Shown here: in pieces, positions 1 through 6,617 of the stretch | Layout of the letters: the number at the start of each line of letters is the position of its first letter | Position numbering within the stretch: the first letter of the stretch is position 1 | Origin: Acidobacteriota bacterium | GTDB taxonomy: Bacteria; Acidobacteriota; UBA4820; DSQY01 | Direction: 5' to 3' | Assembly (NCBI GenBank): GCA_021814085.1 | Contig: JAKAJA010000077.1 | Coordinates: 1 to 7,664 of the forward strand | Length of the DNA: 7,664 bases | Program-made: the position numbers and the translations under genes | The notes under the pieces: generated by a model | The model's database searches: none | Seen by the model: the letters and a program-made list of their open reading frames with translations, nothing else | What the model was told of the DNA's origin: nothing

Positions 1-169
1 TGTAGACACGAACCCGAGCCGGAAGCTCCGCGAACGGAAGGCGGTGGTCTGGATCTTCACCCTCTTCACCCTTGCCAACGTGGTCCTGATCATCATCGGG
101 ACCTACTTCCGCGGGGCGGGCTGGGGCTTCGTCCTGCCCTGGGTCCACCAGGCGGCGGGAGGTCACTGA
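1..169 (+). CDS. Cytochrome b-like quinol oxidoreductase subunit, C-terminal end (partial)
   Basis: The frame starting at base 2 encodes 55 residues and ends with TGA at 167-169; the 5' part lies outside the window. A basic stretch (RKLRERK, residues 7-13) is followed by one hydrophobic membrane segment (about residues 15-36), then GTYFRGAGWGFVLPW. An aromatic tail of the type FRGxGWxFVxPW after the last helix is typical of cytochrome b/b6 C-terminal subunits of bc-type quinol:cytochrome c reductases. The stop overlaps the ATG of the next gene by one base (TGATG), so the two are translationally coupled and probably form one complex, with electrons passing from quinol through b hemes to the multiheme cytochrome. 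No heme-ligand histidines lie in the visible part, so the family call rests on the tail motif and the neighbour. Another membrane subunit type, such as NrfD-like, is less likely but not excluded. Confidence 0.6.
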   Translation, partial: VDTNPSRKLRERKAVVWIFTLFTLANVVLIIIGTYFRGAGWGFVLPWVHQAAGGH

Positions 170-1560
170 TGAAGGACAGGATGCCCCTCTACTTCTTCCT
201 CTCGAGCATGCTGGTCATGGTGCTCTTTCTGGCGGCCATCGTGCAAGCCACGAGGCCGCCCTGGAAAAATTACCAAGGGCGGTTCTACCAGCTCGAAGCC
301 CAGCAGGAACCCAACGCGGCGGCAAAGAGCGCCGTGCTCAAGACCCCCGCCACGATCAACCAGATCATCCTCCCGGGCCTCCACCGCGTGGACCGCTGCA
401 CCACCTGCCACATGGGCGTGGACGACCCCACCATGAAGAAGGCCCCCCAGCCCTTCACTTACCACGCCAACGTGGCCCTGCACCCGCCCTCCAAGTTCGG
501 CTGCACCGTGTGCCACGGCGGGCAGGGACTTGGGACGGAGCTCAAGGACGCCCACGGGGACGTGGAGCACTGGGAGCAGCCTCTCCTGCCCAGGTCCTAC
601 GTCCGCGCCTCCTGCGGCCAGTGCCACACTCGGGGCGACATCCCCGGCGTGCCCGAGCTCACCGAAGGCAGGCGCCTCTTCGACACCCACGGCTGCCGGG
701 GCTGCCACAAGCTCAGCGGCATCGGCGGGACCATCGGGCCCGACCTCACCCACGAGGGCTCCACCCGCCGCGACCCCCTGTGGCTCGAACAGCACTTCCT
801 GAACCCACAGAAGGTCTCGCCCACCTCCGCCATGCCCAACTACAAGTTCACGGCCGAGCAGGCCAAGGACCTCACGTTCTACATGCTCTCCCTCACGGGC
901 GAGGAGATGGGGAGCTACTACACGAGCAAGAGCGTGATCCCCAGCGTGACCTACGGGCGGCAGCTCTTCGCGGAGAAGAACTGCATCTCCTGCCACGCCA
1001 TCGGAGGCGCGGGCAACAAGACGGGACCAGACCTGGCGGGGGTCATGGACCGCCACACGGCGGACTGGCTGGACGAACACTTCGTGAGCCCGACCCTCGT
1101 GGTCCCCAACAGCACCATGCCCGCCTACGACCTGGATCCCAACGCGCGGGCGGCCCTCATCCGGTTCATGGGCACCGCCACCGCCGCCGACGCGCAGACC
1201 TTCCTGGCGGGGAGGACGTCTCCCCTAACGGCCCAGGACTCGGCCGTGGAGGCGGGCAAGATGGCCTTCGAGCACTACGGCTGCGTGGGGTGCCACGGCA
1301 TAGGCGCCGTGGGCGGCCTGCCCAATCCCAACAGCCAGGGCGGCCAGGTGCCCTCGCTGATCCACGTGGCGGACGACTACAAGAAGGGCGAGGTGGAGGC
1401 CCTCATCAAGAAGGGCAAGATGCCGCCCCTCGCGGACCCCAAGAAACCGGCCCCGCCGCTCTACATGCCCTCGTGGAAGGGGACGGTGAACGACGAGGAT
1501 GTCAAGAACATCGTGGAGTACCTCTGGTCCCTCAGGCCCAAGGAGACCTCCACCTGGTAA
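169..1560 (+). CDS. Membrane-anchored hexaheme c-type cytochrome of a bc-like complex
   Basis: The protein has 463 residues and six CXXCH heme-binding motifs at residues 77-81, 112-116, 149-153, 176-180, 272-276 and 372-376. An N-terminal hydrophobic helix (about residues 6-27), preceded by charged residues and without a clear cleavage site, probably anchors it with the heme part on the outer (periplasmic) face. Hemes 1-3 form a His-rich N-terminal module (H72, H99, H105, H129 and H134 are possible axial ligands). Hemes 4, 5 and 6 sit in three mono-heme cytochrome c modules with candidate axial Met at M222, M317 and M418 or M433. Modules 4 and 5 look duplicated: both have GRxLF, TxGPDL, WLxxHFxxP and AMPNY/TMPAY. 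The start at 169 has GGGAGG six bases upstream and is coupled to the cytochrome b stop; ATG 181 is an alternative start. Its role is inferred as electron exit from a quinol-oxidising complex; the terminal acceptor is not shown. Confidence 0.85.
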   Translation: MKDRMPLYFFLSSMLVMVLFLAAIVQATRPPWKNYQGRFYQLEAQQEPNAAAKSAVLKTPATINQIILPGLHRVDRCTTCHMGVDDPTMKKAPQPFTYHANVALHPPSKFGCTVCHGGQGLGTELKDAHGDVEHWEQPLLPRSYVRASCGQCHTRGDIPGVPELTEGRRLFDTHGCRGCHKLSGIGGTIGPDLTHEGSTRRDPLWLEQHFLNPQKVSPTSAMPNYKFTAEQAKDLTFYMLSLTGEEMGSYYTSKSVIPSVTYGRQLFAEKNCISCHAIGGAGNKTGPDLAGVMDRHTADWLDEHFVSPTLVVPNSTMPAYDLDPNARAALIRFMGTATAADAQTFLAGRTSPLTAQDSAVEAGKMAFEHYGCVGCHGIGAVGGLPNPNSQGGQVPSLIHVADDYKKGEVEALIKKGKMPPLADPKKPAPPLYMPSWKGTVNDEDVKNIVEYLWSLRPKETSTW

Positions 1561-1563
1561 AGA

Positions 1564-1578
1564 CGGGGCTAATCCCCG
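1564..1578 (+). other. Short perfect hairpin just after the cytochrome gene
   Basis: CGGGG (1564-1568) and CCCCG (1574-1578) form a five-base-pair stem around the loop CTAAT, three bases after the cytochrome stop. No T-tract follows directly; the nearest run of five T is at 1593-1597. It may help stabilise the mRNA end or assist the stronger terminator about 25 bases on. Five base pairs can also arise by chance in DNA this rich in GC. Confidence 0.3.
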
Positions 1579-1600
1579 AGCGTGAAGCAACCTTTTTATT

Positions 1601-1631
1601 GGACGGGCTGAAAGGCCCGCCCTCTTTTTTT
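1601..1631 (+). terminator. Intrinsic terminator of the cytochrome operon
   Basis: GGACGGGC (1601-1608) pairs with GCCCGCCC (1615-1622) around a six-base loop, with one A-C mismatch in an otherwise G-C stem. It is followed by TC and seven T (1625-1631). This is a standard Rho-independent terminator about 40 bases after the cytochrome stop. It separates the respiratory operon from the transporter gene downstream, which therefore needs its own promoter. Confidence 0.8.
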
Positions 1632-1750
1632 CTCCGGGAGGGTGAGCGGAAGCCGATGCAGTGCCATAAAATTAGCGAGCTGACAGAGCAAGACGCCCGG
1701 CCAGCCCCATCCCGCCGCGCCCTATCATGAGATGGGATTTAAGGCCCCCA

Positions 1751-1759
1751 TGCTAGAAT
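1751..1759 (+). promoter_or_regulatory. Candidate extended -10 promoter for the transporter gene
   Basis: TGCTAGAAT combines the extended -10 element TGN with TAGAAT (5 of 6 bases of TATAAT), in one of the few AT-richer spots of the spacer. No good -35 box lies 17 bases upstream (the hexamer there is GATGGG), which an extended -10 promoter can tolerate. Transcription would start near 1766, leaving a leader of about 50 bases. A second AT-rich match (TAAAAT, 1667-1672) lacks a TG extension and a -35 and is less convincing. The call assumes a housekeeping sigma factor of the usual type. Confidence 0.35.
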
Positions 1760-1770
1760 TCGTGCTTGAA

Positions 1771-1804
1771 ACGGAGATGCGAGGGCCGCGGCGGCCCCCT
1801 CCGT
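1771..1804 (+). promoter_or_regulatory. GC-rich stem-loop in the 5' leader of the transporter gene
   Basis: ACGGAG (1771-1776) can pair with CTCCGT (1799-1804). Inside it, GGGCC (1783-1787) pairs with GGCCC (1793-1797) around a five-base loop, giving a long two-part hairpin. It ends 12 bases before the ATG, next to the weak ribosome-binding tract GGGCGGGG (1806-1813). The C-rich 3' arm (1795-1799) could instead pair with GGGG at 1810-1813 and cover that tract, so a translation-control switch is possible. This is seen only as base complementarity; no known riboswitch consensus could be recognised. Confidence 0.3.
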
Positions 1805-1816
1805 TGGGCGGGGTGC

Positions 1817-2961
1817 ATGTCCAAAGGCGGGGCCATCCGATTCGACAGGAACGAGTGGGCGGGGTCCTTCGGGGATCTCGGGACCGATCTCCCCCTCCTC
1901 ATCGGGATGGCCCTCGCGGCGCACCTGGACGGGGCGAGCGTCCTCATCGTGTTCGGCGCCTTTCAGGTGTACTCGGCCCTCGTCTACCGCATGCCCATGC
2001 CCGTCCAGCCGCTCAAGGCCATGGCGGCCCTCGTCATCGCCCAGCACATCTCCGGGGACGTCCTCTTCGGGGGCGGGCTCGCCATCGGCATCTGCATGCT
2101 GCTCCTGTCGGTCACGGGGCTCATCGACTGGCTGGCCCGCGTCATCCCGGGTGTGGTGGTCCGGGGCATTCAACTGGGCCTCGGGTTGCAGCTCTCATCC
2201 CTGGCGCTGAAAGACTACGTGCGGTCCGACGGGTGGGCGGGCTACGGCCTCGCGGCGGCCTCTTTTCTCATTGGACTGCTCTTCTTGGGGGACAGGAAGC
2301 TCCCGGCCGCCCTCCTCATTGTTCCCCTCGGGATCGTCTACTCCCTGGCCTTCTCGGGGCTCGCCCCCGAACTCCACGGCGCCTTCGGGATCCACCTTCC
2401 GGTCCTCCATGTCCCCACGCTCGCGGACGTGGCCACCGGGTTCCTCGTGCTCGCGCTGCCGCAGATTCCCCTGTCGTTGGGCAACTCCGTCCTCGCGACC
2501 CAGAAGCTGGCCGGGGACCTCTTTCCCCAGCGGCCCATCACGGTGCGGAAAATCGGTTTCACCTACTCGCTCATGAACCTCGTGGCGCCATTTGCCAGCG
2601 GCGTCCCCACCTGCCACGGGTGCGGCGGCATGGCGGGCCACTACGCTTTCGGCGCGCGGACGGGGGGCTCCGTCATCCTCTACGGCCTGTTCCTGATGGG
2701 GGCCGGCCTGTTCTTCGGCGGCGGGTTTGAATCAGTCATCCACCTCTTCCCCCTGCCGGTCCTGGGCATCCTCCTCCTCTTCGAGGCGGTGGCCCTCATG
2801 ATGCTCACCCGGGACGTGGCCGCGGAGCGCGCCGAGTTCGGCATCGCCCTGATCGTCGCCCTGGCGGCGGCGTTTCTGCCCTACGGCTACCTCATCGGTC
2901 TGTTGGTGGGACGCTCCTGTACTACGGCCTCAAGCCCCGCATGGAGCGCCTGGGGAGATAG
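1817..2961 (+). CDS. MOT1-family molybdate transporter (frameshifted near its 3' end)
   Basis: This polytopic membrane protein resembles the MOT1 molybdate/sulfate permeases related to SulP. Visible motifs are FDRNEWAGSFGDLGTDLPLL (residues 9-28), VVVRGIQLGLGLQL (113-126), LPQIPLSLGNSVLAT (214-228) and PTCHGCGGMAGHYAFGARTGGS (264-285), with about ten hydrophobic segments. Its likely role is molybdate import, which fits the facing Moco operon. From the ATG the frame is intact for 365 codons to GLLVG. It then changes to a non-family sequence that would run on to 3109, antisense to the next gene. In the frame one base over, codons from 2911 read TLLYYGLKPRMERLGR and stop at 2961, a far better family-like end. 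One base therefore appears to be missing near GGG 2908-2910, either by sequencing error or mutation; restored length is 381 residues. The start at 1817 is chosen because residues before it are not family-like. An in-frame TTG at 1766 is the alternative. Confidence 0.82.
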
Positions 2962-2973
2962 GGGCGGGCTTTC

Positions 2974-3447
2974 TCAAGGGATTGGTTTGGCGCTCGCCGC
3001 AGAAGCGGCTGAGCGGCGCACGGGGTCGCCGGGCTTCACCTCTCCCCCCTTCAATACCCGGGCGAAGACGCCCTCCTTCGGCATGACGCAGTCGCCGGCC
3101 TGCTGGTAGATGGCGCAGCGGGCGTGGCACTCCTTGCCGATCTGGGTGATCTCGAGCTCCGCCTCGCCCACCGTCAGGTGGTCGCCGATGCTCAGGTGGG
3201 GCACGTCGATGCCGGTGGTCGTGAGGTTCTCGGCGAAGTCTCCCGCCGTCACATCGAGCCCGAGGGCACGCATCTTGTCGATGCTCTCCTGGGCGAGGAG
3301 GCTCACTTGCCGGTGCCATTCGCCGGCGTGGGCGTCGCCTTCGATGCCCCACTCCGCCTTCAGCCGGACCCGTTCCTTGTTGGTCTTGCGGACCCCCTTG
3401 GTCTCGCTCACCGAAACGGCGAGGAGGGTGCCTTCTTCAGGTGCCAT
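2974..3447 (-). CDS. MOSC domain protein, last gene of the Moco operon
   Basis: The 157-residue protein is essentially one MOSC domain, the beta-strand-rich module of Moco sulfurase C-termini that is thought to bind Moco or carry sulfur. Visible family features are AVSVSETKGVRK (residues 10-21), the GIEGDAHAG segment (34-42), QVSLL (47-51), GDFAENLTTTGID (69-81) and IGKECHARC (103-111), with cysteines at 107, 111 and 120. Stand-alone MOSC proteins of this type occur beside moaC, mogA and moeA genes, and some are fused to MogA. The ATG at 3447 is chosen because GGAGG sits five bases upstream (3453-3457). A longer frame to 3645 exists, but its extra residues are only low-complexity Arg/Pro/Gly sequence antisense in character. 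It follows moeA with 14 bases between. The exact reaction is unknown, and a role in Moco handling or sulfuration is inferred. Confidence 0.85.
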   Translation of the reverse strand: MAPEEGTLLAVSVSETKGVRKTNKERVRLKAEWGIEGDAHAGEWHRQVSLLAQESIDKMRALGLDVTAGDFAENLTTTGIDVPHLSIGDHLTVGEAELEITQIGKECHARCAIYQQAGDCVMPKEGVFARVLKGGEVKPGDPVRRSAASAASAKPIP

Positions 3448-3461
3448 GGTCCCCTCCGATC

Positions 3462-4691
3462 TCAGAGGCCCCAGCGGAGGAGCTGGACCTCGACCGAGTC
3501 GCCCTCGGCCAGGTCCGTCGCTTCCGCGGGAAAGCAGATGAGGCAGTTGGCGCGGGCGAGCCCCGTGAGCATGTGGGACTCGCGGTGCGCGATGGGCGAA
3601 ACGGTGAGCCCGGGGCCTTCGGGGGCGAGCACGCCCCGCACCCACTCCATCCGCCCCCGTGTCTTCTCAAGGGAGGAGGATAGGGTGGCGCGGAACCGTT
3701 GGGGCGCCTCGTCCCGCGCGCCCATGAGCCGCAGAAGGGCCGGGCGCACGAGGCGCTCGAAGGAGAGGAGGGCGCCCACGGGATTCCCCGGCAGGCCGAA
3801 GAAGAGGCTCCGCGAGCCGCGGCCTTCCCATGCGCCGAAGTAGTTGGGCTTTCCGGGTTTGATAGCCACCTTCCAGAAGCGGCGCATTCCCCCGAGGCCT
3901 TCGAAGGCCAAAGGGATGAAATCGAAGTCGCCCACGGAGACCCCGCCCGACGTCACCACCACGTCCGCATCGCCAAGCGCCCCCTCGATCGCCGCGCGGA
4001 TCTTGACGGCATCGTCCTCGCAGGTGGAGGTGCAAACGTCGGTGATCCCCACGGCGCGCACGGCGGCCTCCAGCCCCACGCCGTTTGAATCGTAGATCTG
4101 GCCGTGGGCCAGGGCCTCCCCGGACGCGGCCAGTTCCGTCCCGGTGACCAGCAATCTCACACGCGGGCGGCGGTAGACCTCCACGGCCGGCCAGCCCAGG
4201 GAGGCGAGGACGGCTACCACCGGCGGTGTTGCGTGTGCGCCCTTGGGGAGGATCGTCGTCCCAGCGAGGTACTCCGCCCCGCGGGGCCGGATGTTGTCGC
4301 CTCTCTTCGCGGGACGGGAAAAGGTCACCTGGCCCTCCGACTCGACGGTGTGCTCCCGCTTCACGCAGGTGTCGACCCCCTCGGGGACCACGGCGCCCGT
4401 CATGATCTTGAGCGCCGCCCCCGGCGGGAGGCCGCTGGTCCAGGCCTTGCCTGCGGGCACCACGCCGGCCACGGGAAGGCACACCGGGTTGTTCCCCGAT
4501 GCCTCTTCGATATCCGCGGCGCGCACGCCGTAGCCGTCTACCGAGGAGTTGTGGAAGCGGGGCATATCCGTGTCGGCGACCACGTCTTCCGCGAGAAACC
4601 GCCCCGGGGCCTCCTCAAGGGGGACGCGCTCGACCCCCAATGGGGAAACGTGTTCCAGGACGATGTGGAGGGCCTCCTCGAAGGGGATCAC
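3462..4691 (-). CDS. moeA: Molybdopterin molybdenumtransferase MoeA
   Basis: MoeA inserts molybdate into adenylylated molybdopterin to give Moco in the cytoplasm. The 409-residue protein has family length and a complete domain order. Visible motifs are FHNSSVDGYGV (residues 46-56, with VDG in place of the common MDG), LKIMTGAVVPEGVDT (94-108), GDNIRPRG (131-138), LLVTGTEL (180-187), IYDSNG (199-204), VVVTSGGVSVGDFDF (244-258), KPGKP (278-282), FFGLPGNPVGALLSFE (297-312) and a C-terminal beta domain. The acidic residues expected in the active cleft (D52, E186, D201, D255) are present by position in these motifs. The GTG start overlaps the TGA of the upstream fusion gene by four bases (GTGA), a typical coupled junction with a weak AAAGGGG ribosome-binding site ahead. 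The segment GAEY (138-141) replaces the more usual GED, a small variation. Confidence 0.96.
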   Translation of the reverse strand: MIPFEEALHIVLEHVSPLGVERVPLEEAPGRFLAEDVVADTDMPRFHNSSVDGYGVRAADIEEASGNNPVCLPVAGVVPAGKAWTSGLPPGAALKIMTGAVVPEGVDTCVKREHTVESEGQVTFSRPAKRGDNIRPRGAEYLAGTTILPKGAHATPPVVAVLASLGWPAVEVYRRPRVRLLVTGTELAASGEALAHGQIYDSNGVGLEAAVRAVGITDVCTSTCEDDAVKIRAAIEGALGDADVVVTSGGVSVGDFDFIPLAFEGLGGMRRFWKVAIKPGKPNYFGAWEGRGSRSLFFGLPGNPVGALLSFERLVRPALLRLMGARDEAPQRFRATLSSSLEKTRGRMEWVRGVLAPEGPGLTVSPIAHRESHMLTGLARANCLICFPAEATDLAEGDSVEVQLLRWGL

Positions 4692-5632
4692 GGGTTCCCC
4701 TTTCCCCGGGCCCCGTCGGCCTCCGGGTGGCTGGCTCCGCGCATCATGCTCAGGGCGTGGAGGAGCGCGGGCAGCGTAGCGTCCAGCCCCTCCTTGGCCG
4801 CCGCGGGCGATCCGGGGAGATTGACGATGAGGGTTCGGCCCCGCGTTCCCGCGAGGCCCCTCCCCAGCATGGCGTGGGGCGTCGCCTCCCCTCCGTGGAC
4901 TCTCAGGGCCTCGGCGATACCCGAGACCTCCCGCTCCAGGACCTCCGCCGTGGCCTCGGGGGTGCGGTCCCGCGGGCCGATCCCCGTCCCGCCCGTGGTA
5001 AGGACGAGGTCGAGCCCCCTGTCGTCCGCGTATGCGCGCAGGGCCGCGGCGATGGCCTCCGGTTCGTCGGGCAGGACCGCGTAGTTCTCGACGCTCAACC
5101 CGGCCTCCCGGAGCCGGTCCACCAGGAGCCGTCCCGAAAGGTCCTCTTTTTCTCCCGCCGATGCCGAGTCGGAGAGGACCAGGACGGCGGCCCGGGGCGG
5201 CGAGGGAAAGGCCGTCCGGAACTCGGATTTCCCGCCGCGCTTCTCCAGGAGGCGGATGTCGCCGATGACCATGCCCTCGTCGAACATTTTGAGCATGTCA
5301 TAGAGGGTGAGGGCGGCCGCGCTGGCGGCCGTGAGGGCCTCCATTTCGACCCCGGTCTTGTAGGTGGCCGTCACGGTCGTGACGATGTGGATGGTCGTGG
5401 CTCCCAGCTCGTACTCCACCCCCACGAAGTCCACGGGCAACGGGTGGCAGAATGGGATGAGCCGCGGCGTGTCCTTGGCCGCCTGGATGGCGGCCACGCG
5501 GGCCACCTCCAGGGCATCTCCCTTGGGGACCTCGCGCCGCCGCACGCGGTCCACGGTTCCGGCGGTCGCGGTCAGGGTCGCCTCGGCTCGCGCCGTCCTG
5601 CGCGTTCGGGTCTTGTGGGACACGTCCAGCAC
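4688..5632 (-). CDS. moaC: Bifunctional MoaC-MogA/MoaB fusion (cPMP synthase and molybdopterin adenylyltransferase)
   Basis: The 314-residue protein joins two Moco enzymes. Residues 1-141 are MoaC, which converts the MoaA product to cyclic pyranopterin monophosphate: VPKGD (35-39), VAAIQAAK (46-53), LIPFCHPL (58-65), YKTGVEMEALTAASAAALTLYDM (91-113) and the closing KRGGKS (131-136). Residues 147-300 are a MogA/MoaB domain that adenylates molybdopterin before Mo insertion: AVLVLSDSASAGEKEDLSG (149-167), LVLTTGGTGIGPRDRTPEA (209-227) and NLPGSP (271-276). The linker is only about six residues. This fusion order is known in bacteria as bifunctional MoaC/MoaB. The GTG start matches the family start (MLDVS, compare MVDVS) and has GGAGG five bases upstream, lying inside the last codons of moaA. 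No frameshift or stop interrupts the joint, so this is a real fusion. Confidence 0.94.
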   Translation of the reverse strand: MLDVSHKTRTRRTARAEATLTATAGTVDRVRRREVPKGDALEVARVAAIQAAKDTPRLIPFCHPLPVDFVGVEYELGATTIHIVTTVTATYKTGVEMEALTAASAAALTLYDMLKMFDEGMVIGDIRLLEKRGGKSEFRTAFPSPPRAAVLVLSDSASAGEKEDLSGRLLVDRLREAGLSVENYAVLPDEPEAIAAALRAYADDRGLDLVLTTGGTGIGPRDRTPEATAEVLEREVSGIAEALRVHGGEATPHAMLGRGLAGTRGRTLIVNLPGSPAAAKEGLDATLPALLHALSMMRGASHPEADGARGKGNP

Positions 5633-5633
5633 C

Positions 5634-6617
5634 TCAGCCTCCTATGGTGTTCATGGGTTGGTCCTGATGGTCGCGCAGGTCTTCCGCCTCCGGGTGCCGT
5701 TCGGGCTTCTGCTCCAGGGTACTTCGTATGAGGAGGGAGAGTTCCTCCTCCGTCGAACCGCCCTCCATGGCCGCCGCCAGGTCCACTCCCGCCGGTGCGA
5801 AGAGGCAGGTCTTGAGGCGGCCGTCGGCCGTGATCCGGAGCCGGTTGCAACGCTCGCAGAAGGTGTCCGAGATGGGGGTGATGAAGCTCACCCGTCCGAG
5901 GTGGCCCTCGATGGCGAAATCCTTCGCCACCCCCCCCGTGCGCTCCCCGCTTCCGATGGGTTCGGCGGGGTACTTCCGCGAGATCCTGGCCAGCATCTCC
6001 TCGTAGGGAACGAGTCCTTCGCGGCTCCACCCGTTTTCCCGGAAGGGCATGTATTCGATGAAGCGGACGTTGATGGCCCTGTGGCGCCCGAGGGCCACGA
6101 ACTCCAGGATCTCGTCGTCGTTCACGCCGCGCATCACGACGACGTTCACCTTGAGCGGCGCGAAGCCCGCGGCGAGGGCGGCGTCGATGCCCAGGAGCAC
6201 GGCCTCCAACCTGTCACTGCCCGTGATGGCCTTGAACCTCTCGGGCCTAAGGCTGTCCAGGCTCACGTTGAGTTTCTCCAGGCCGGCCTTCCTGAGAGGC
6301 GCCGCGAGGCCCGCCAGATGGACCCCGTTCGTGGTGAGGGCGAGGGTCTCGATGCCGGGTATCCCCGCGATGCGGCGGGCGATCTCCAGGAGGTCGGGCC
6401 GGACCGTGGGTTCGCCCCCCGTGATCCGGACTTTCTTTACGCCCAGGCCGGCGCACACGCGGACGAGGCGCTCGATGGTTCCCGCGCTCATCATGGAGGC
6501 CCTCTTGGAACCGGAGCCCGTCGCACCTCCGGGTTTGCAGTAAGTACAGCTGAGGTTGCAGTAATCGGTGATGGCCAGGCGCAGGTAGACATGGCGGCGG
6601 CCGAAACGGTCAATCAC
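5634..6617 (-). CDS. moaA: GTP 3',8-cyclase MoaA (radical SAM)
   Basis: MoaA makes 3',8-cyclo-7,8-dihydro-GTP from GTP, the first step of Moco synthesis, using S-adenosylmethionine and two [4Fe-4S] clusters. The radical SAM cysteines are C20, C24 and C27 (CNLSCTYC). The SAM-contact motif is TGGEP (66-70), with LTTNG at 94-98 and LNVSLDSL at 116-123. The second cluster, which binds GTP, has C254, C257 and C271 (FCERCNRLRITADGRLKTC). The conserved C-terminal Gly-Gly is present (IGG). Length is 327 residues, normal for the family. The GTG at 6617 is chosen because it gives the family start (MIDRFGRRHVYLRLAITDYC) and has GGGAGG six bases upstream. Upstream codons in this frame are low-complexity sequence overlapping mobA. 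The start overlaps the mobA stop by eight bases, and the stop lies one base before the moaC start. Confidence 0.96.
   Translation of the reverse strand: MIDRFGRRHVYLRLAITDYCNLSCTYCKPGGATGSGSKRASMMSAGTIERLVRVCAGLGVKKVRITGGEPTVRPDLLEIARRIAGIPGIETLALTTNGVHLAGLAAPLRKAGLEKLNVSLDSLRPERFKAITGSDRLEAVLLGIDAALAAGFAPLKVNVVVMRGVNDDEILEFVALGRHRAINVRFIEYMPFRENGWSREGLVPYEEMLARISRKYPAEPIGSGERTGGVAKDFAIEGHLGRVSFITPISDTFCERCNRLRITADGRLKTCLFAPAGVDLAAAMEGGSTEEELSLLIRSTLEQKPERHPEAEDLRDHQDQPMNTIGG

Noticed and set aside
163..1080. Long open frame on the minus strand opposite the cytochrome gene (305 codons)
   Set aside because: It is the antisense shadow of a high-GC gene, with low-complexity Val/Gly/His/Leu composition and no recognisable motif. 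The plus strand has six heme motifs in frame.
510..1730. 406-codon plus-strand frame overlapping the cytochrome gene and spacer
   Set aside because: Arg/Pro/Gly-rich shifted-frame sequence running through the terminator; no domain features.
1632..1816. Known Moco riboswitch in the transporter leader
   Set aside because: The predicted leader is only about 50 bases and I could not match the conserved Moco RNA elements. Only a local hairpin is supported.
2962..3109. Real C-terminal extension of the transporter up to the stop at 3109
   Set aside because: The extension is antisense to the MOSC coding region and has no membrane or family character. The alternative frame ending at 2961 gives a natural end.
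3124..3843. Plus-strand frames opposite MOSC and MoeA
   Set aside because: Antisense shadows of clearly recognised minus-strand genes; composition is typical of GC-rich reverse frames.
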